Positions 1-7,526 of a stretch of 23,079 nt of DNA are shown here, piece after piece. The stretch is taken from NCBI GenBank assembly GCA_945889575.1, contig CAMDBY010000003.1:1-23079 (forward strand), read 5' to 3'. The notes below the pieces were generated by a model. The model was not told the origin of the DNA and did not search any database. It was given only the letters and a program-made list of their open reading frames with translations. A program made the translations under genes and the position numbers. The stretch's first letter is position 1. Each line of letters opens with the position of its first letter. The stretch is from Bifidobacterium breve (GTDB lineage: Bacteria > Actinomycetota > Acidimicrobiia > Acidimicrobiales > Ilumatobacteraceae).

Positions 1-5
1 ACCTC

Positions 6-494
6 ATGCCTTCCTTTGACATTGTTTCCGACATCGACCGCCAAGAGCTGCGTAACGCAGTCGACCAGGCCCAGCGCGAGATGACCCAGCGCTTTGACTT
101 CAAAGGAACTGATTCCTCCATTGACCAAAATGAACTGGTCATCACCATCAAAACTATTTCTGAAGAAAAGGCTCGCGCCGTGCGCGTCTTGCTGGAAGAA
201 AAATTTGTGAAACGCGGCATGTCGTTGAAGGGCATCGACTGGGGCAAGTTCGAACAAGCATCAGGCGACACCGTGCGTCAAGTGGTCACAGTCAAAGTAG
301 GCATCTCTTCTGACAAGGCACGCGAAATCAACAAACTGATCAAAGAAAAAGCTGGCAAGGGAATCTCTAGTCAAACGCAAGGCGAGCAAGTTCGTGTCAC
401 CGGAAAAAAGCGCGACGACCTTCAAGCAGTGATGGCACTACTAAAAGGTGAAGACCTTGGCGTGCCATTGCAGTTTGAAAATTTCCGCGACTAA
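6..494 (+). CDS. yajQ: YajQ family (DUF520) nucleotide-binding protein
   Basis: The 162-residue product has the usual YajQ length and opening (MPSFDIVS, then RNAVDQAQRE and RFDFKGT). Family members are small soluble proteins made of two ferredoxin-like alpha/beta halves. They bind nucleotides or RNA, and some proteobacterial members bind cyclic di-GMP; the role in actinobacteria is not established. The second half here carries the expected INKLIKEK and GEQVRVTGKKRDDLQAV segments, so the gene looks complete. The ATG at base 6 matches the family N-terminus, but only five bases precede it, so its promoter and ribosome site cannot be seen. It is convergent with acs, 18 bases from that stop codon, with a terminator-like hairpin between them. 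Confidence 0.93.
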   Translation: MPSFDIVSDIDRQELRNAVDQAQREMTQRFDFKGTDSSIDQNELVITIKTISEEKARAVRVLLEEKFVKRGMSLKGIDWGKFEQASGDTVRQVVTVKVGISSDKAREINKLIKEKAGKGISSQTQGEQVRVTGKKRDDLQAVMALLKGEDLGVPLQFENFRD

Positions 495-514
495 ATTTCG
501 TCGCAATATTTTTT
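487..514 (+). terminator. Probable intrinsic terminator of yajQ, possibly bidirectional
   Basis: GCGAC (487-491) and GTCGC (500-504) form a 5-bp GC-rich stem around an 8-base loop that contains the yajQ stop, followed by six T in a row (509-514). A mutually exclusive pairing, GACTAAA (489-495) with TTTAGTC (512-518), spans the stop codons of both yajQ and acs. On the minus strand the GC stem is followed only by a weak T stretch, so termination of acs from the same element is less certain. The stem is short. Confidence 0.5.
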
Positions 515-2471
515 AGTCTTCGCTAGGTGCTTCGGCTGCGCGTTTCTGCAGCTCGTTCACAACATTTGCGTCAGCAAGAGTTGTGGTATCACCAAGATTG
601 CGACCTTCAGCAACATCTCGCAACAACCGGCGCATAATTTTTCCGCTGCGAGTCTTTGGAAGATCAGGCGTGAAGTAAATGGTCTTCGGCTTTGCAATTG
701 CACCAATTTCTGATGCAACGTGATTGCGCAGGATCTGTTCATCAACTTCCATGCCACCAACCAGAGTCACGTACGCAATAATCGCTTGACCTGTTGTTGC
801 ATCATTTGCACCAACAACTGCCGCTTCAGCAACGCTTGGGTGAGACACCAATGCACTTTCCACTTCGGTTGTAGAAATACGGTGACCTGAAATATTCATC
901 ACATCATCAACGCGACCAAGCAACCAGAGATAGCCATCGTCATCTAACTTGGCACCGTCACCTGCGAAGTATCGGCCAGCAAAACGGGACCAATATGCAT
1001 CTTGGAAGCGTTCTGGATCTTTCCAAATACCGCGCAACATGCCAGGCCACGGCTGTGTGAGAGTGAGATAGCCGCCGCCATGAGTGACTATTTTCCCTTC
1101 GTCATCAAGAAGTTCTGCACCAATTCCGGGCAATGGAAACGTCGCAGAACCTGGCTTTGTGGTGGTTGCACCAGGTAGCGGGCTGATCATGATGCCTCCC
1201 GTTTCTGTTTGCCACCACGTATCAACGATGGGGCAATTTCCAAGTCCAATGTTCTCGTGGTACCACATCCAGGCTTCGGGGTTAATGGGCTCGCCCACGC
1301 TGCCAAGCAATCGCAGAGACGACAAGTCATGTTTTGCTGGCTCTTCGACTCCCCACTTCATATACGTACGAATAGCAGTAGGGGCCGTATAAAAAATAGT
1401 GACTTTGTATTTTTCAATGATTTCCCACATGCGATCATTCGCTGGGTAGTTCGGTACACCTTCGTACATCACTTGTGTTGCACCGTTGCTGAGTGGGCCA
1501 TACACGATGTAGCTATGCCCAGTAATCCAACCCACGTCTGCTGTACACCAGAAAATATCTGTTTCAGGATGCAAGTCGAATACGTACTTATGTGTGTACG
1601 TGACATGCGTCAGGTAGCCACCTGTGGTGTGCATGATGCCCTTTGGCTTGCCTGTGGTGCCTGAGGTGTACAACAAAAAGAGCAACTGCTCAGAATCCAT
1701 TGGCTCTGGTGGACACACTGCATCAGCAGTTGCCATGATTTCGTGATACCAATGATCACGGCCAGCTTGCATATCCACTGCATTGCCACCGCGCTTTACA
1801 ACAACAACCGCAGTAATTGACGGAGTACTTGCTACTGCTTCATCTGCTTGTGGTTTTAGAGGGAACACTTCACCGCGGCGATATCCACCGTCAGCAGTAA
1901 TGAGAACTTTTGCTTCTGCATCATTGATGCGATCAGACAATGCCTGCGACGAAAAACCACCAAAGACCACCGAGTGCACAGCGCCGATTCGTGCACATGC
2001 CAACATGGCAACTGCTGCTTCAGGAATCATTGGCAAATAGATATTGACGCGATCGCCTTTGTTTACACCGAGACCCTTGAGCACGTTTGCAAACTTCTGC
2101 ACTTCGTCGAGCATTTGCGAATACGTAATGGTACGAGTGTCTCCTGGTTCGCCTTCAAAATGAAACGCGACTTTGTCGCCCTTGCCTGCAATGACATGGC
2201 GGTCGAGACAGTTGTAAGAAACATTAAGCTTCCCGCCGACAAACCATTTGCTGTACGGCAGTTTCCATTCACAGATGGTGTCCCACTCTGTATCCCATGA
2301 CACCAACTCACTGGCCTGACGTGCCCAGAACGCTTCATAATCTTCATTCGCTTCGTCATATAGGAATGTGCCCGCAACAAGAGTGTTCTTCTTGAACGCA
2401 TCGGATGGTGGAAATTTCCGCTTTTCCCATTGAAGAGCATCGATTGTGTCGTGGTTGTCGTTGTCTGCCAT
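513..2471 (-). CDS. acs: Acetyl-CoA synthetase (AMP-forming)
   Basis: Acs activates acetate to acetyl-AMP and then acetyl-CoA in the cytoplasm, using ATP and CoA. The 652-residue length equals that of E. coli Acs. Visible motifs in order are the ATP-binding YTSGTTGKPKG (268-278), the acetate-pocket and adenylate motif DTWWQTETGG (417-426, W420 corresponding to the acetate-specificity Trp), the hinge and C-terminal core GRVDDVMNISGHR (519-531), and PKTRSGK (605-611). K611 of that last motif is the catalytic lysine that lysine acetylation switches off in other bacteria. The N-terminal Acs extension (WARQASELVSWD) is also present. The ATG at 2471 gives the family N-terminus; the site before it is GGGGG-like and weak. 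The gene is divergent from the EamA transporter over a 36-base gap and convergent with yajQ. No acetyltransferase or deacetylase gene lies beside it. Confidence 0.97.
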   Translation of the reverse strand: MADNDNHDTIDALQWEKRKFPPSDAFKKNTLVAGTFLYDEANEDYEAFWARQASELVSWDTEWDTICEWKLPYSKWFVGGKLNVSYNCLDRHVIAGKGDKVAFHFEGEPGDTRTITYSQMLDEVQKFANVLKGLGVNKGDRVNIYLPMIPEAAVAMLACARIGAVHSVVFGGFSSQALSDRINDAEAKVLITADGGYRRGEVFPLKPQADEAVASTPSITAVVVVKRGGNAVDMQAGRDHWYHEIMATADAVCPPEPMDSEQLLFLLYTSGTTGKPKGIMHTTGGYLTHVTYTHKYVFDLHPETDIFWCTADVGWITGHSYIVYGPLSNGATQVMYEGVPNYPANDRMWEIIEKYKVTIFYTAPTAIRTYMKWGVEEPAKHDLSSLRLLGSVGEPINPEAWMWYHENIGLGNCPIVDTWWQTETGGIMISPLPGATTTKPGSATFPLPGIGAELLDDEGKIVTHGGGYLTLTQPWPGMLRGIWKDPERFQDAYWSRFAGRYFAGDGAKLDDDGYLWLLGRVDDVMNISGHRISTTEVESALVSHPSVAEAAVVGANDATTGQAIIAYVTLVGGMEVDEQILRNHVASEIGAIAKPKTIYFTPDLPKTRSGKIMRRLLRDVAEGRNLGDTTTLADANVVNELQKRAAEAPSED

Positions 2472-2484
2472 GTGAAACCCCCAG

Positions 2485-2503
2485 CTAGTCCTTAGAACAC
2501 TAG
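2485..2503. promoter_or_regulatory. Dyad in the acs / EamA divergent gap (possible operator)
   Basis: The 36-base region between the acs start (2471) and the EamA start (2508) holds CTAGT (2485-2489), nine bases, then ACTAG (2499-2503). The spacer is itself nearly palindromic (CTTAG core). Both promoters must fit in or beside this gap, so a protein bound here could control both genes. No convincing -35/-10 pair could be chosen for either side. Operator function is inferred from symmetry and position only. Confidence 0.25.
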
Positions 2504-2507
2504 TGAA

Positions 2508-3452
2508 ATGAAGCCTCAGTTACCCATGGCGAACGGCAAGACTGAGCGGGTGACAAAGTCAAACCTCGGGCGAGATACCGCCCAGCAATTCGGGCCAACT
2601 GAATGGGGAATGACATCAGCCGTTGCTCTCACCTGGGGTGCCTCGTTCCTCTTTATTGCTATCGCCATCGACCATGTAGCGACCGGCGTCGTACCTATCG
2701 CCCGCCTCGGCTTTGGTGCACTTGCCCTTGCCTGCTTCCCCGCTGCTCGTAAACGCATCGACAAGTCAGACATTGTGCGCGTTGCCCTACTCGGGCTGGT
2801 GGCTATGACGATTCCGTTTTATCTCTACCCATTGGCCGAAAAGACTGTGTCATCGTCCATCGCCGGAATGATCAACGGCTCGATTCCCATCACCACAGTT
2901 GTTGCTGCAGCCATCTTGACCCGCAACATGCCGTCTGCTCGTCGCATTACTGCAGTCGTCATCGGATTTGCAGGGATTGCCCTGATCTCTTTTGGAAGTG
3001 TTGGCGATGGCAAAGGTGCGTCGATTCACGGTGTGCTCTTTCTCCTTGCCGCTACGTGTTGCTATGCGTTCACCAGTATCTTGTCGCGCGAAATGCAAGT
3101 GAAGTACGGAACACTCACGGTTCTACTGTGGCAAGAACTTTTTGCGCTGCTCTTTTCCTTGCCACTCGGGATTCCCGCATTCTTCGATAGCCATTTTGCG
3201 TGGTCAGCATTTTTTGCACTGATGGCACTTGGTGCATTGGGAACTGGCTTTGCTTATGTGATGTACGGCATGTTGATGGTGCGTGCTGGTGCCGTGCGCG
3301 GCGTGATCGGTGTGTTCTTCACACCTGTAGTTGCAACAATTCTTGGGCTCTTGTTTCGCGATGAAAAAGTAACTGCCCTTGCAGTTACTGGAATGTGTGT
3401 GGTGTTGATCGGAGCCTGGCTAACAAGCCGACCCGATAAACAAATCGCTTAG
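2508..3452 (+). CDS. EamA/DMT-superfamily inner-membrane transporter
   Basis: The 314-residue protein is very hydrophobic and shows about ten membrane segments arranged as two EamA repeats. The first repeat starts at ALTWGASFLFIAIA (about 40-53) with the tryptophan-glycine typical of the family. The second starts at HGVLFLLAATCCYAFTSILS (about 174-193). Family members export or import small metabolites such as amino acids and nucleosides; the substrate cannot be told from sequence. The ATG at 2508 gives about 35 hydrophilic residues before the first helix, longer than usual, and ATGs at 2526 and 2610 are alternatives. None has a clear Shine-Dalgarno site. The 3' end overlaps the convergent methyltransferase gene by four bases. 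The C-terminus (LIGAWLTSR) is ordinary for the family. Confidence 0.85.
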   Translation: MKPQLPMANGKTERVTKSNLGRDTAQQFGPTEWGMTSAVALTWGASFLFIAIAIDHVATGVVPIARLGFGALALACFPAARKRIDKSDIVRVALLGLVAMTIPFYLYPLAEKTVSSSIAGMINGSIPITTVVAAAILTRNMPSARRITAVVIGFAGIALISFGSVGDGKGASIHGVLFLLAATCCYAFTSILSREMQVKYGTLTVLLWQELFALLFSLPLGIPAFFDSHFAWSAFFALMALGALGTGFAYVMYGMLMVRAGAVRGVIGVFFTPVVATILGLLFRDEKVTALAVTGMCVVLIGAWLTSRPDKQIA

Positions 3453-3457
3453 CGATT
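3443..3457. repeat. Perfect inverted repeat spanning two convergent stop codons
   Basis: AATCGCT (3443-3449), one T, then AGCGATT (3451-3457) is a perfect 7-bp dyad. The TAG of the EamA gene (3450-3452) and the TAA of the methyltransferase gene (3451-3449 on the minus strand) both lie in its centre. There is no T tract, so it is not a standard intrinsic terminator. It may act as a 3'-end stabiliser or be chance. Confidence 0.45.
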
Positions 3458-4498
3458 ATTCCACTCCAACACAGTGAAATTTCCGAGTCCGGTTTCCTCT
3501 AATAATGCTTCAGCTTCTGTAATGCGACTGCGCATTTTTATAGCCGCAAGTGTTGGCGCAGATGCTTGTTCTGCCCACGCCCGTTTGCCTTCTTCAACTA
3601 ATTCTTCAATGCCCCACCGTTGAAGAAATTGCGCTTGCGTTCGCACCGCATCTGGTTCTCGCACAGCAGCCAATTGATCAATAAGCACTTGCGTTGTGAT
3701 GTCTTGCTCGCCAGGGTTCTTCAGATAGTGCATACCCTTTTCATGGCTTGCATATGTTCGCAACCATTCACGCCACGGCATTGAGGCAACTTCGGCCGTT
3801 AACGGAGTGCAGTAATCGATAGCTATAACTGATCCACGGCGCAATGTGGATAAAGAATCAGCTAACCATTGCGCAGTTTCTCGCTGAATAGGTGCACGTG
3901 AACCGTGTGGTGCTCTGCTCGGCAAAAATGATGGAACTGGAGAGTTCACCAAAATCTCAGAAAAGGTTCCACCAGTTGCAATCACGTGCGCTTCGCGCCA
4001 ACCGTCGTCGTACACCCACAATTCAAAAGGAATGTTGTCGAGCAATTCATTAGCAATCACGACGCCGTTTTCAATTACCGATGGCATTGCGTCAGTCGAG
4101 GTCACGCCATCTGGGTGAAGAGCTCGTTGTGCTGCACTTGTCTCAATAGTGATGTATGTGCCGCTCTTCAAGCACTCGGGTGCTGCAGCAAGAATGGATC
4201 GGGCAAGTGTCCCGGGGCCTGCACCCACTTCAACAATCTGGAAATTGTCTGGTTGCCCAAGACGGTTCCACACATCATCAATAGCTCGAGCAAGAACTGT
4301 TCCGAACAATGGCCCGACTTCGGCAGAGGTGATGAAGTCTCCACGCCTGCCTGCACGACCTGTTGTGGAATAGAAACCGTGCTCGCTATACAGCGCGAGG
4401 TCCATGAACGAAGAGAACGGAATGCTCCCCTGTGACGCTGCAATCGCAGCGCGAATGGAATCAGCGGCCGAAGGCACCGGCAAGACCGGCGATATCAC
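3449..4498 (-). CDS. MidA/NDUFAF7-family SAM-dependent methyltransferase
   Basis: The 349-residue protein has the hallmarks of the COG1565/MidA family. These are IPFSSFMDLALYSEHGFY (26-43), GDFITSAEVGPLFG (53-66), a class I SAM-binding loop VEVGAGPGTLA (89-99), and IANELLDNIPFE. The mitochondrial member NDUFAF7 symmetrically dimethylates an arginine in NDUFS2, the NuoD homologue, and is needed to assemble complex I. Here the gene follows nuoN directly and overlaps its 3' end, so co-transcription with the nuo cluster is very likely. A role in methylating NuoD is inferred from that placement. The start is uncertain: GTG at 4498 overlaps nuoN by 38 bases, while TTG at 4483 or GTG at 4477 would shorten the overlap; none has a good ribosome site. 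Its stop overlaps that of the convergent transporter gene. Confidence 0.88.
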   Translation of the reverse strand: MISPVLPVPSAADSIRAAIAASQGSIPFSSFMDLALYSEHGFYSTTGRAGRRGDFITSAEVGPLFGTVLARAIDDVWNRLGQPDNFQIVEVGAGPGTLARSILAAAPECLKSGTYITIETSAAQRALHPDGVTSTDAMPSVIENGVVIANELLDNIPFELWVYDDGWREAHVIATGGTFSEILVNSPVPSFLPSRAPHGSRAPIQRETAQWLADSLSTLRRGSVIAIDYCTPLTAEVASMPWREWLRTYASHEKGMHYLKNPGEQDITTQVLIDQLAAVREPDAVRTQAQFLQRWGIEELVEEGKRAWAEQASAPTLAAIKMRSRITEAEALLEETGLGNFTVLEWNNR

Positions 4499-5969
4499 CG
4501 AAGTGAATCACGATGCCAGGCAAGACACCCAACAACAATGTCGCGAGACCAGTGATACCAAGTGCCACTGCAAGTGATGACTTCACAGAAACCGGTGATG
4601 TGTCGCCATCTGGAACGGGGCGCATCCACATTTCGCGCAAGATGCTGCCGTAGTAGCCAAACGCAACAACTGAGTTCACACCGCCAATGATTGCGAGCAC
4701 ATAGGCCCATGTTGTTCCGGCCGAAACGAGCGACTGGAAGGCTGCGAACTTACCGAACCAACCACCAAATGGCGGGATACCAGCAAGTGATGCCATAAAG
4801 ATTGTCATCAGAGTTGCGATGCCAGGTGCATATGAGAACAAGCCGCCGTAGGAGGAAATTTCACCACTACGTGTCTTGCGTGCGACAACCATAACGACTG
4901 CAAAGACACCAAGGTTTGTTGCTGCGTACACAATGAGATACGTAACGACGGCGCGCAATGCAGACTCTGCGACACCAGTTTCACCCGCAACTGCGAGTGG
5001 CATCAGAATGAAACCACCCTGTGCAATTGATGAATACGCCAGCATGCGAACGATGCTGGTTTGCTTCAATGCCATGACGTTGCCGAGAGTCATTGTGGCT
5101 GCAGAAAGAATCCAAAAGACGGGCTGCCATACGGCATGCGAACCAGGGAATCCGACGTACACAACAGTGACAAGTGCAACGAAACCAGCTGCCTTTGAGG
5201 CCACTGACAAGAAAGCGGTAACAGGAGTTGGTGCACCTTGATAGGTGTCAGGTGCCCATGTGTGAAACGGCACTGCGGAAATTTTGAATGCAAAACCAAT
5301 GACCACAAAGAACACCGCTAGTGCACGAATTGATGTGAGGTTGCTGCCAAGAGAAGCACCGATCTCAGTGAGTTTTGTTGAGTTTGTGATTCCGTACAGC
5401 AACGACATGCCGTACAACATGATTGCCGAGGCAAAGACACCGAGAAGGTAGTACTTGATACCGGCCTCATTGCTTCGCGAATCACGCTTGCGCCACGCAG
5501 CAAGCATGTATGCAGGAATTGACAGGAATTCAAGAGAAACGAAAATCGAGATGAGGTCACGGCTTGATGCCATCATGACCATTCCCATAATGCTGGACAG
5601 CATGAGGAACCAGAATTCACCTTGGTAATAGTCACCTTCGCGAATGTAGTCAGCAGCAAGAAGAACAACCACATAGCCGGCAAGTAAGAACATGCCCTTC
5701 ATCACCAAACTGAAATCATCAATCACGTAACGACCGTCAAACATTTGTCGTGTACCGGCATTATTCAAGGCCAATGTCAGCACAGGAAGGAAGGCGCCGA
5801 GCAAAGTGAAACTTGCAACAGGCGTCAGTATCCATTTACGAGCATCAGACAAGAACAAGTCGAGCAGCAAGAGCAGCACAATGCCTGCCCCGAGAATCAT
5901 CTCAGGAGCTAATGCGTGGTAATCAATTGTTGGTGATGACCACGCTGCGGTGGCGATTGTGCTCAGCAC
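4461..5969 (-). CDS. nuoN: Complex I subunit NuoN, set 1
   Basis: NuoN is an antiporter-like proton-pumping subunit of the complex I membrane arm, next to NuoK. The 502-residue protein has about 14 membrane helices. The family signature residues are visible: Glu147 in VSLEFLSIP, Lys229 in GFAFKISAVPFHTW, and the following APDTYQGAPTPVTAF loop. The start is GTG at 5969, chosen because GGAGG lies seven bases upstream, overlapping the nuoM stop. The gap to nuoM is three bases, so translation is probably coupled. This copy differs clearly from the NuoN of set 2, with a different N-terminal helix and loop sequences, so the two are not a recent duplication. The 3' end overlaps the methyltransferase gene. 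Confidence 0.95.
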   Translation of the reverse strand: MLSTIATAAWSSPTIDYHALAPEMILGAGIVLLLLLDLFLSDARKWILTPVASFTLLGAFLPVLTLALNNAGTRQMFDGRYVIDDFSLVMKGMFLLAGYVVVLLAADYIREGDYYQGEFWFLMLSSIMGMVMMASSRDLISIFVSLEFLSIPAYMLAAWRKRDSRSNEAGIKYYLLGVFASAIMLYGMSLLYGITNSTKLTEIGASLGSNLTSIRALAVFFVVIGFAFKISAVPFHTWAPDTYQGAPTPVTAFLSVASKAAGFVALVTVVYVGFPGSHAVWQPVFWILSAATMTLGNVMALKQTSIVRMLAYSSIAQGGFILMPLAVAGETGVAESALRAVVTYLIVYAATNLGVFAVVMVVARKTRSGEISSYGGLFSYAPGIATLMTIFMASLAGIPPFGGWFGKFAAFQSLVSAGTTWAYVLAIIGGVNSVVAFGYYGSILREMWMRPVPDGDTSPVSVKSSLAVALGITGLATLLLGVLPGIVIHFGDIAGLAGAFGR

Positions 5970-5972
5970 GAG

Positions 5973-7514
5973 TCAGCCTCCGAAAGCCTTGAGGGTAACG
6001 CCCACTGCTGGGTCGAGAACCTTGAACATCAATTGTGGGTACACACCAAAGACAACAATTGCGATCAGAAGTGGTGTCCATGCAATCCACTCAAACTTGT
6101 TGACATCATGGATGTCTTCATCGTGCCCGTGACCAGCAGCAAACTCTGCAGCTGGTTCACCAAATGCGATGCGCTGGAAGAGCCACAGCAAGTAACCAGC
6201 AGCAAAGACTGTTCCGATGGCTGCAATCACCATGTAGGTGCGGAACACGTTGACTGAAAGTCCTGGAGCTGGTTGGTATGCAGACAAGATTGCAGGGAAC
6301 TCGCCCCAGAAACCAGCGAGGCCTGGCAGACCGAGTGACGCCATTGCACAGAAGCCAAGAATCCATCCGAGTTTCGGCATCTGCAACAACATGCCCGAAA
6401 TGCGCTTGATTTCAAGTGTGTGGTAACGCTCTTTGACAGAACCAGCAACAAAGAACAACATGCCAGTGATGAGACCGTGGGCAACCATTCCGAACATTGC
6501 AGCGTTCATACCAAATGAAGTGAGAGTTGAAATACCGAGCATCACGAAGCCCATATGCGCAACGGATGAGAACGCAATCAGACGTTTCATGTCAGTTTGT
6601 GCAAGACAACCGAGTGAACCGTAGATGATTCCGATCACTGCAAGACCGCCGATATACGGAGCCCATGCTTTTGCTGCTTCTGGAAGTACCGGAATTGCAA
6701 TACGTACAAAACCGTATGTACCCAACTTCAACAACACTGCAGCAAGGATGACTGAGCCCTGAGTTGGTGCTTGCGTATGGGCATCTGGCAACCATGTGTG
6801 GAACGGGAACATTGGAACCTTGACAGCAAAGCCAACGAACATTCCGGCGAAGATCCAAATTTGTGTGGTGCGTGAAATGTTCATGCCCTGCTCAATGAGG
6901 AACGGAATAGAGAAGCTCTCAGCACCGGTCTTGAAGAACAGTGCGAGGAACGCAACCAACATAAGTGCTGATCCGAACATGGTGTACAAGAAGAACTTAA
7001 GCGATGCATACTGACGATTTTCGCCACCCCAAACACCGATCATGAAGTACATCGGCAAGAGTACGAGTTCGAAGAACACGAAGAACAAGATGAGGTCACG
7101 AGCAATAAATGTTCCGGCCATACCTGTTTGCAGAATCAACATCAAGATGAAGAACGCCTTTGGGTTCCCTGGCGACGGTACGTGATCCCATGAATAAATC
7201 ATGACGAGAACGGTGATGACCATCGACAAGAGGTACAGCGGAAGGCTGATGCCATCAATACCGATGTAATACGACGACTTGATGACTGAGATCCAGTCAT
7301 GTTGCGCCACGAACTGCATGGCGCCGGCATTGCCGAAGTCGAACTGGACCATGGTGTAGATGCCCACAGCGAGTGTGGCGATTGCTGTTGCGATAGCGAC
7401 TGATTTGATCAGTGCCTCTTCAGCTTTCGGTATGAACAGCATGATAAGGACTCCGACAAGCGGCAAGAATGTGCCGACTGTTAGTGCCCAGTTGTGGTTG
7501 CTTATGACTTCCAT
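5973..7514 (-). CDS. nuoM: Complex I subunit NuoM, set 1
   Basis: NuoM is the middle antiporter-like subunit of the proton-pumping arm. The 513-residue protein shows the family core: Glu149 in FFVFFELVLLPMYF, Lys232 in GFAVKVPMFPFHTWLPDAH, and AQTDMKRLIAFSSVAHMGFV further on. The C-terminal loop (AAEFAAGHGHDEDIHDVNKF) carries several His and acidic residues, a mild form of what is seen in NuoL1. The ATG at 7514 is preceded by GGGAG at a normal distance. The nuoL stop lies 12 bases upstream and nuoN starts three bases downstream of its stop. Length and layout are normal for the family. Confidence 0.96.
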   Translation of the reverse strand: MEVISNHNWALTVGTFLPLVGVLIMLFIPKAEEALIKSVAIATAIATLAVGIYTMVQFDFGNAGAMQFVAQHDWISVIKSSYYIGIDGISLPLYLLSMVITVLVMIYSWDHVPSPGNPKAFFILMLILQTGMAGTFIARDLILFFVFFELVLLPMYFMIGVWGGENRQYASLKFFLYTMFGSALMLVAFLALFFKTGAESFSIPFLIEQGMNISRTTQIWIFAGMFVGFAVKVPMFPFHTWLPDAHTQAPTQGSVILAAVLLKLGTYGFVRIAIPVLPEAAKAWAPYIGGLAVIGIIYGSLGCLAQTDMKRLIAFSSVAHMGFVMLGISTLTSFGMNAAMFGMVAHGLITGMLFFVAGSVKERYHTLEIKRISGMLLQMPKLGWILGFCAMASLGLPGLAGFWGEFPAILSAYQPAPGLSVNVFRTYMVIAAIGTVFAAGYLLWLFQRIAFGEPAAEFAAGHGHDEDIHDVNKFEWIAWTPLLIAIVVFGVYPQLMFKVLDPAVGVTLKAFGG

Positions 7515-7526
7515 TGCGGTAGCTCC

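Noticed and set aside
1084..2300. Plus-strand open frames inside acs, and similar frames antisense to the nuo genes
   Set aside because: They lack recognisable motifs, have low-complexity Thr/Ala/Arg composition and sit opposite well-supported genes.
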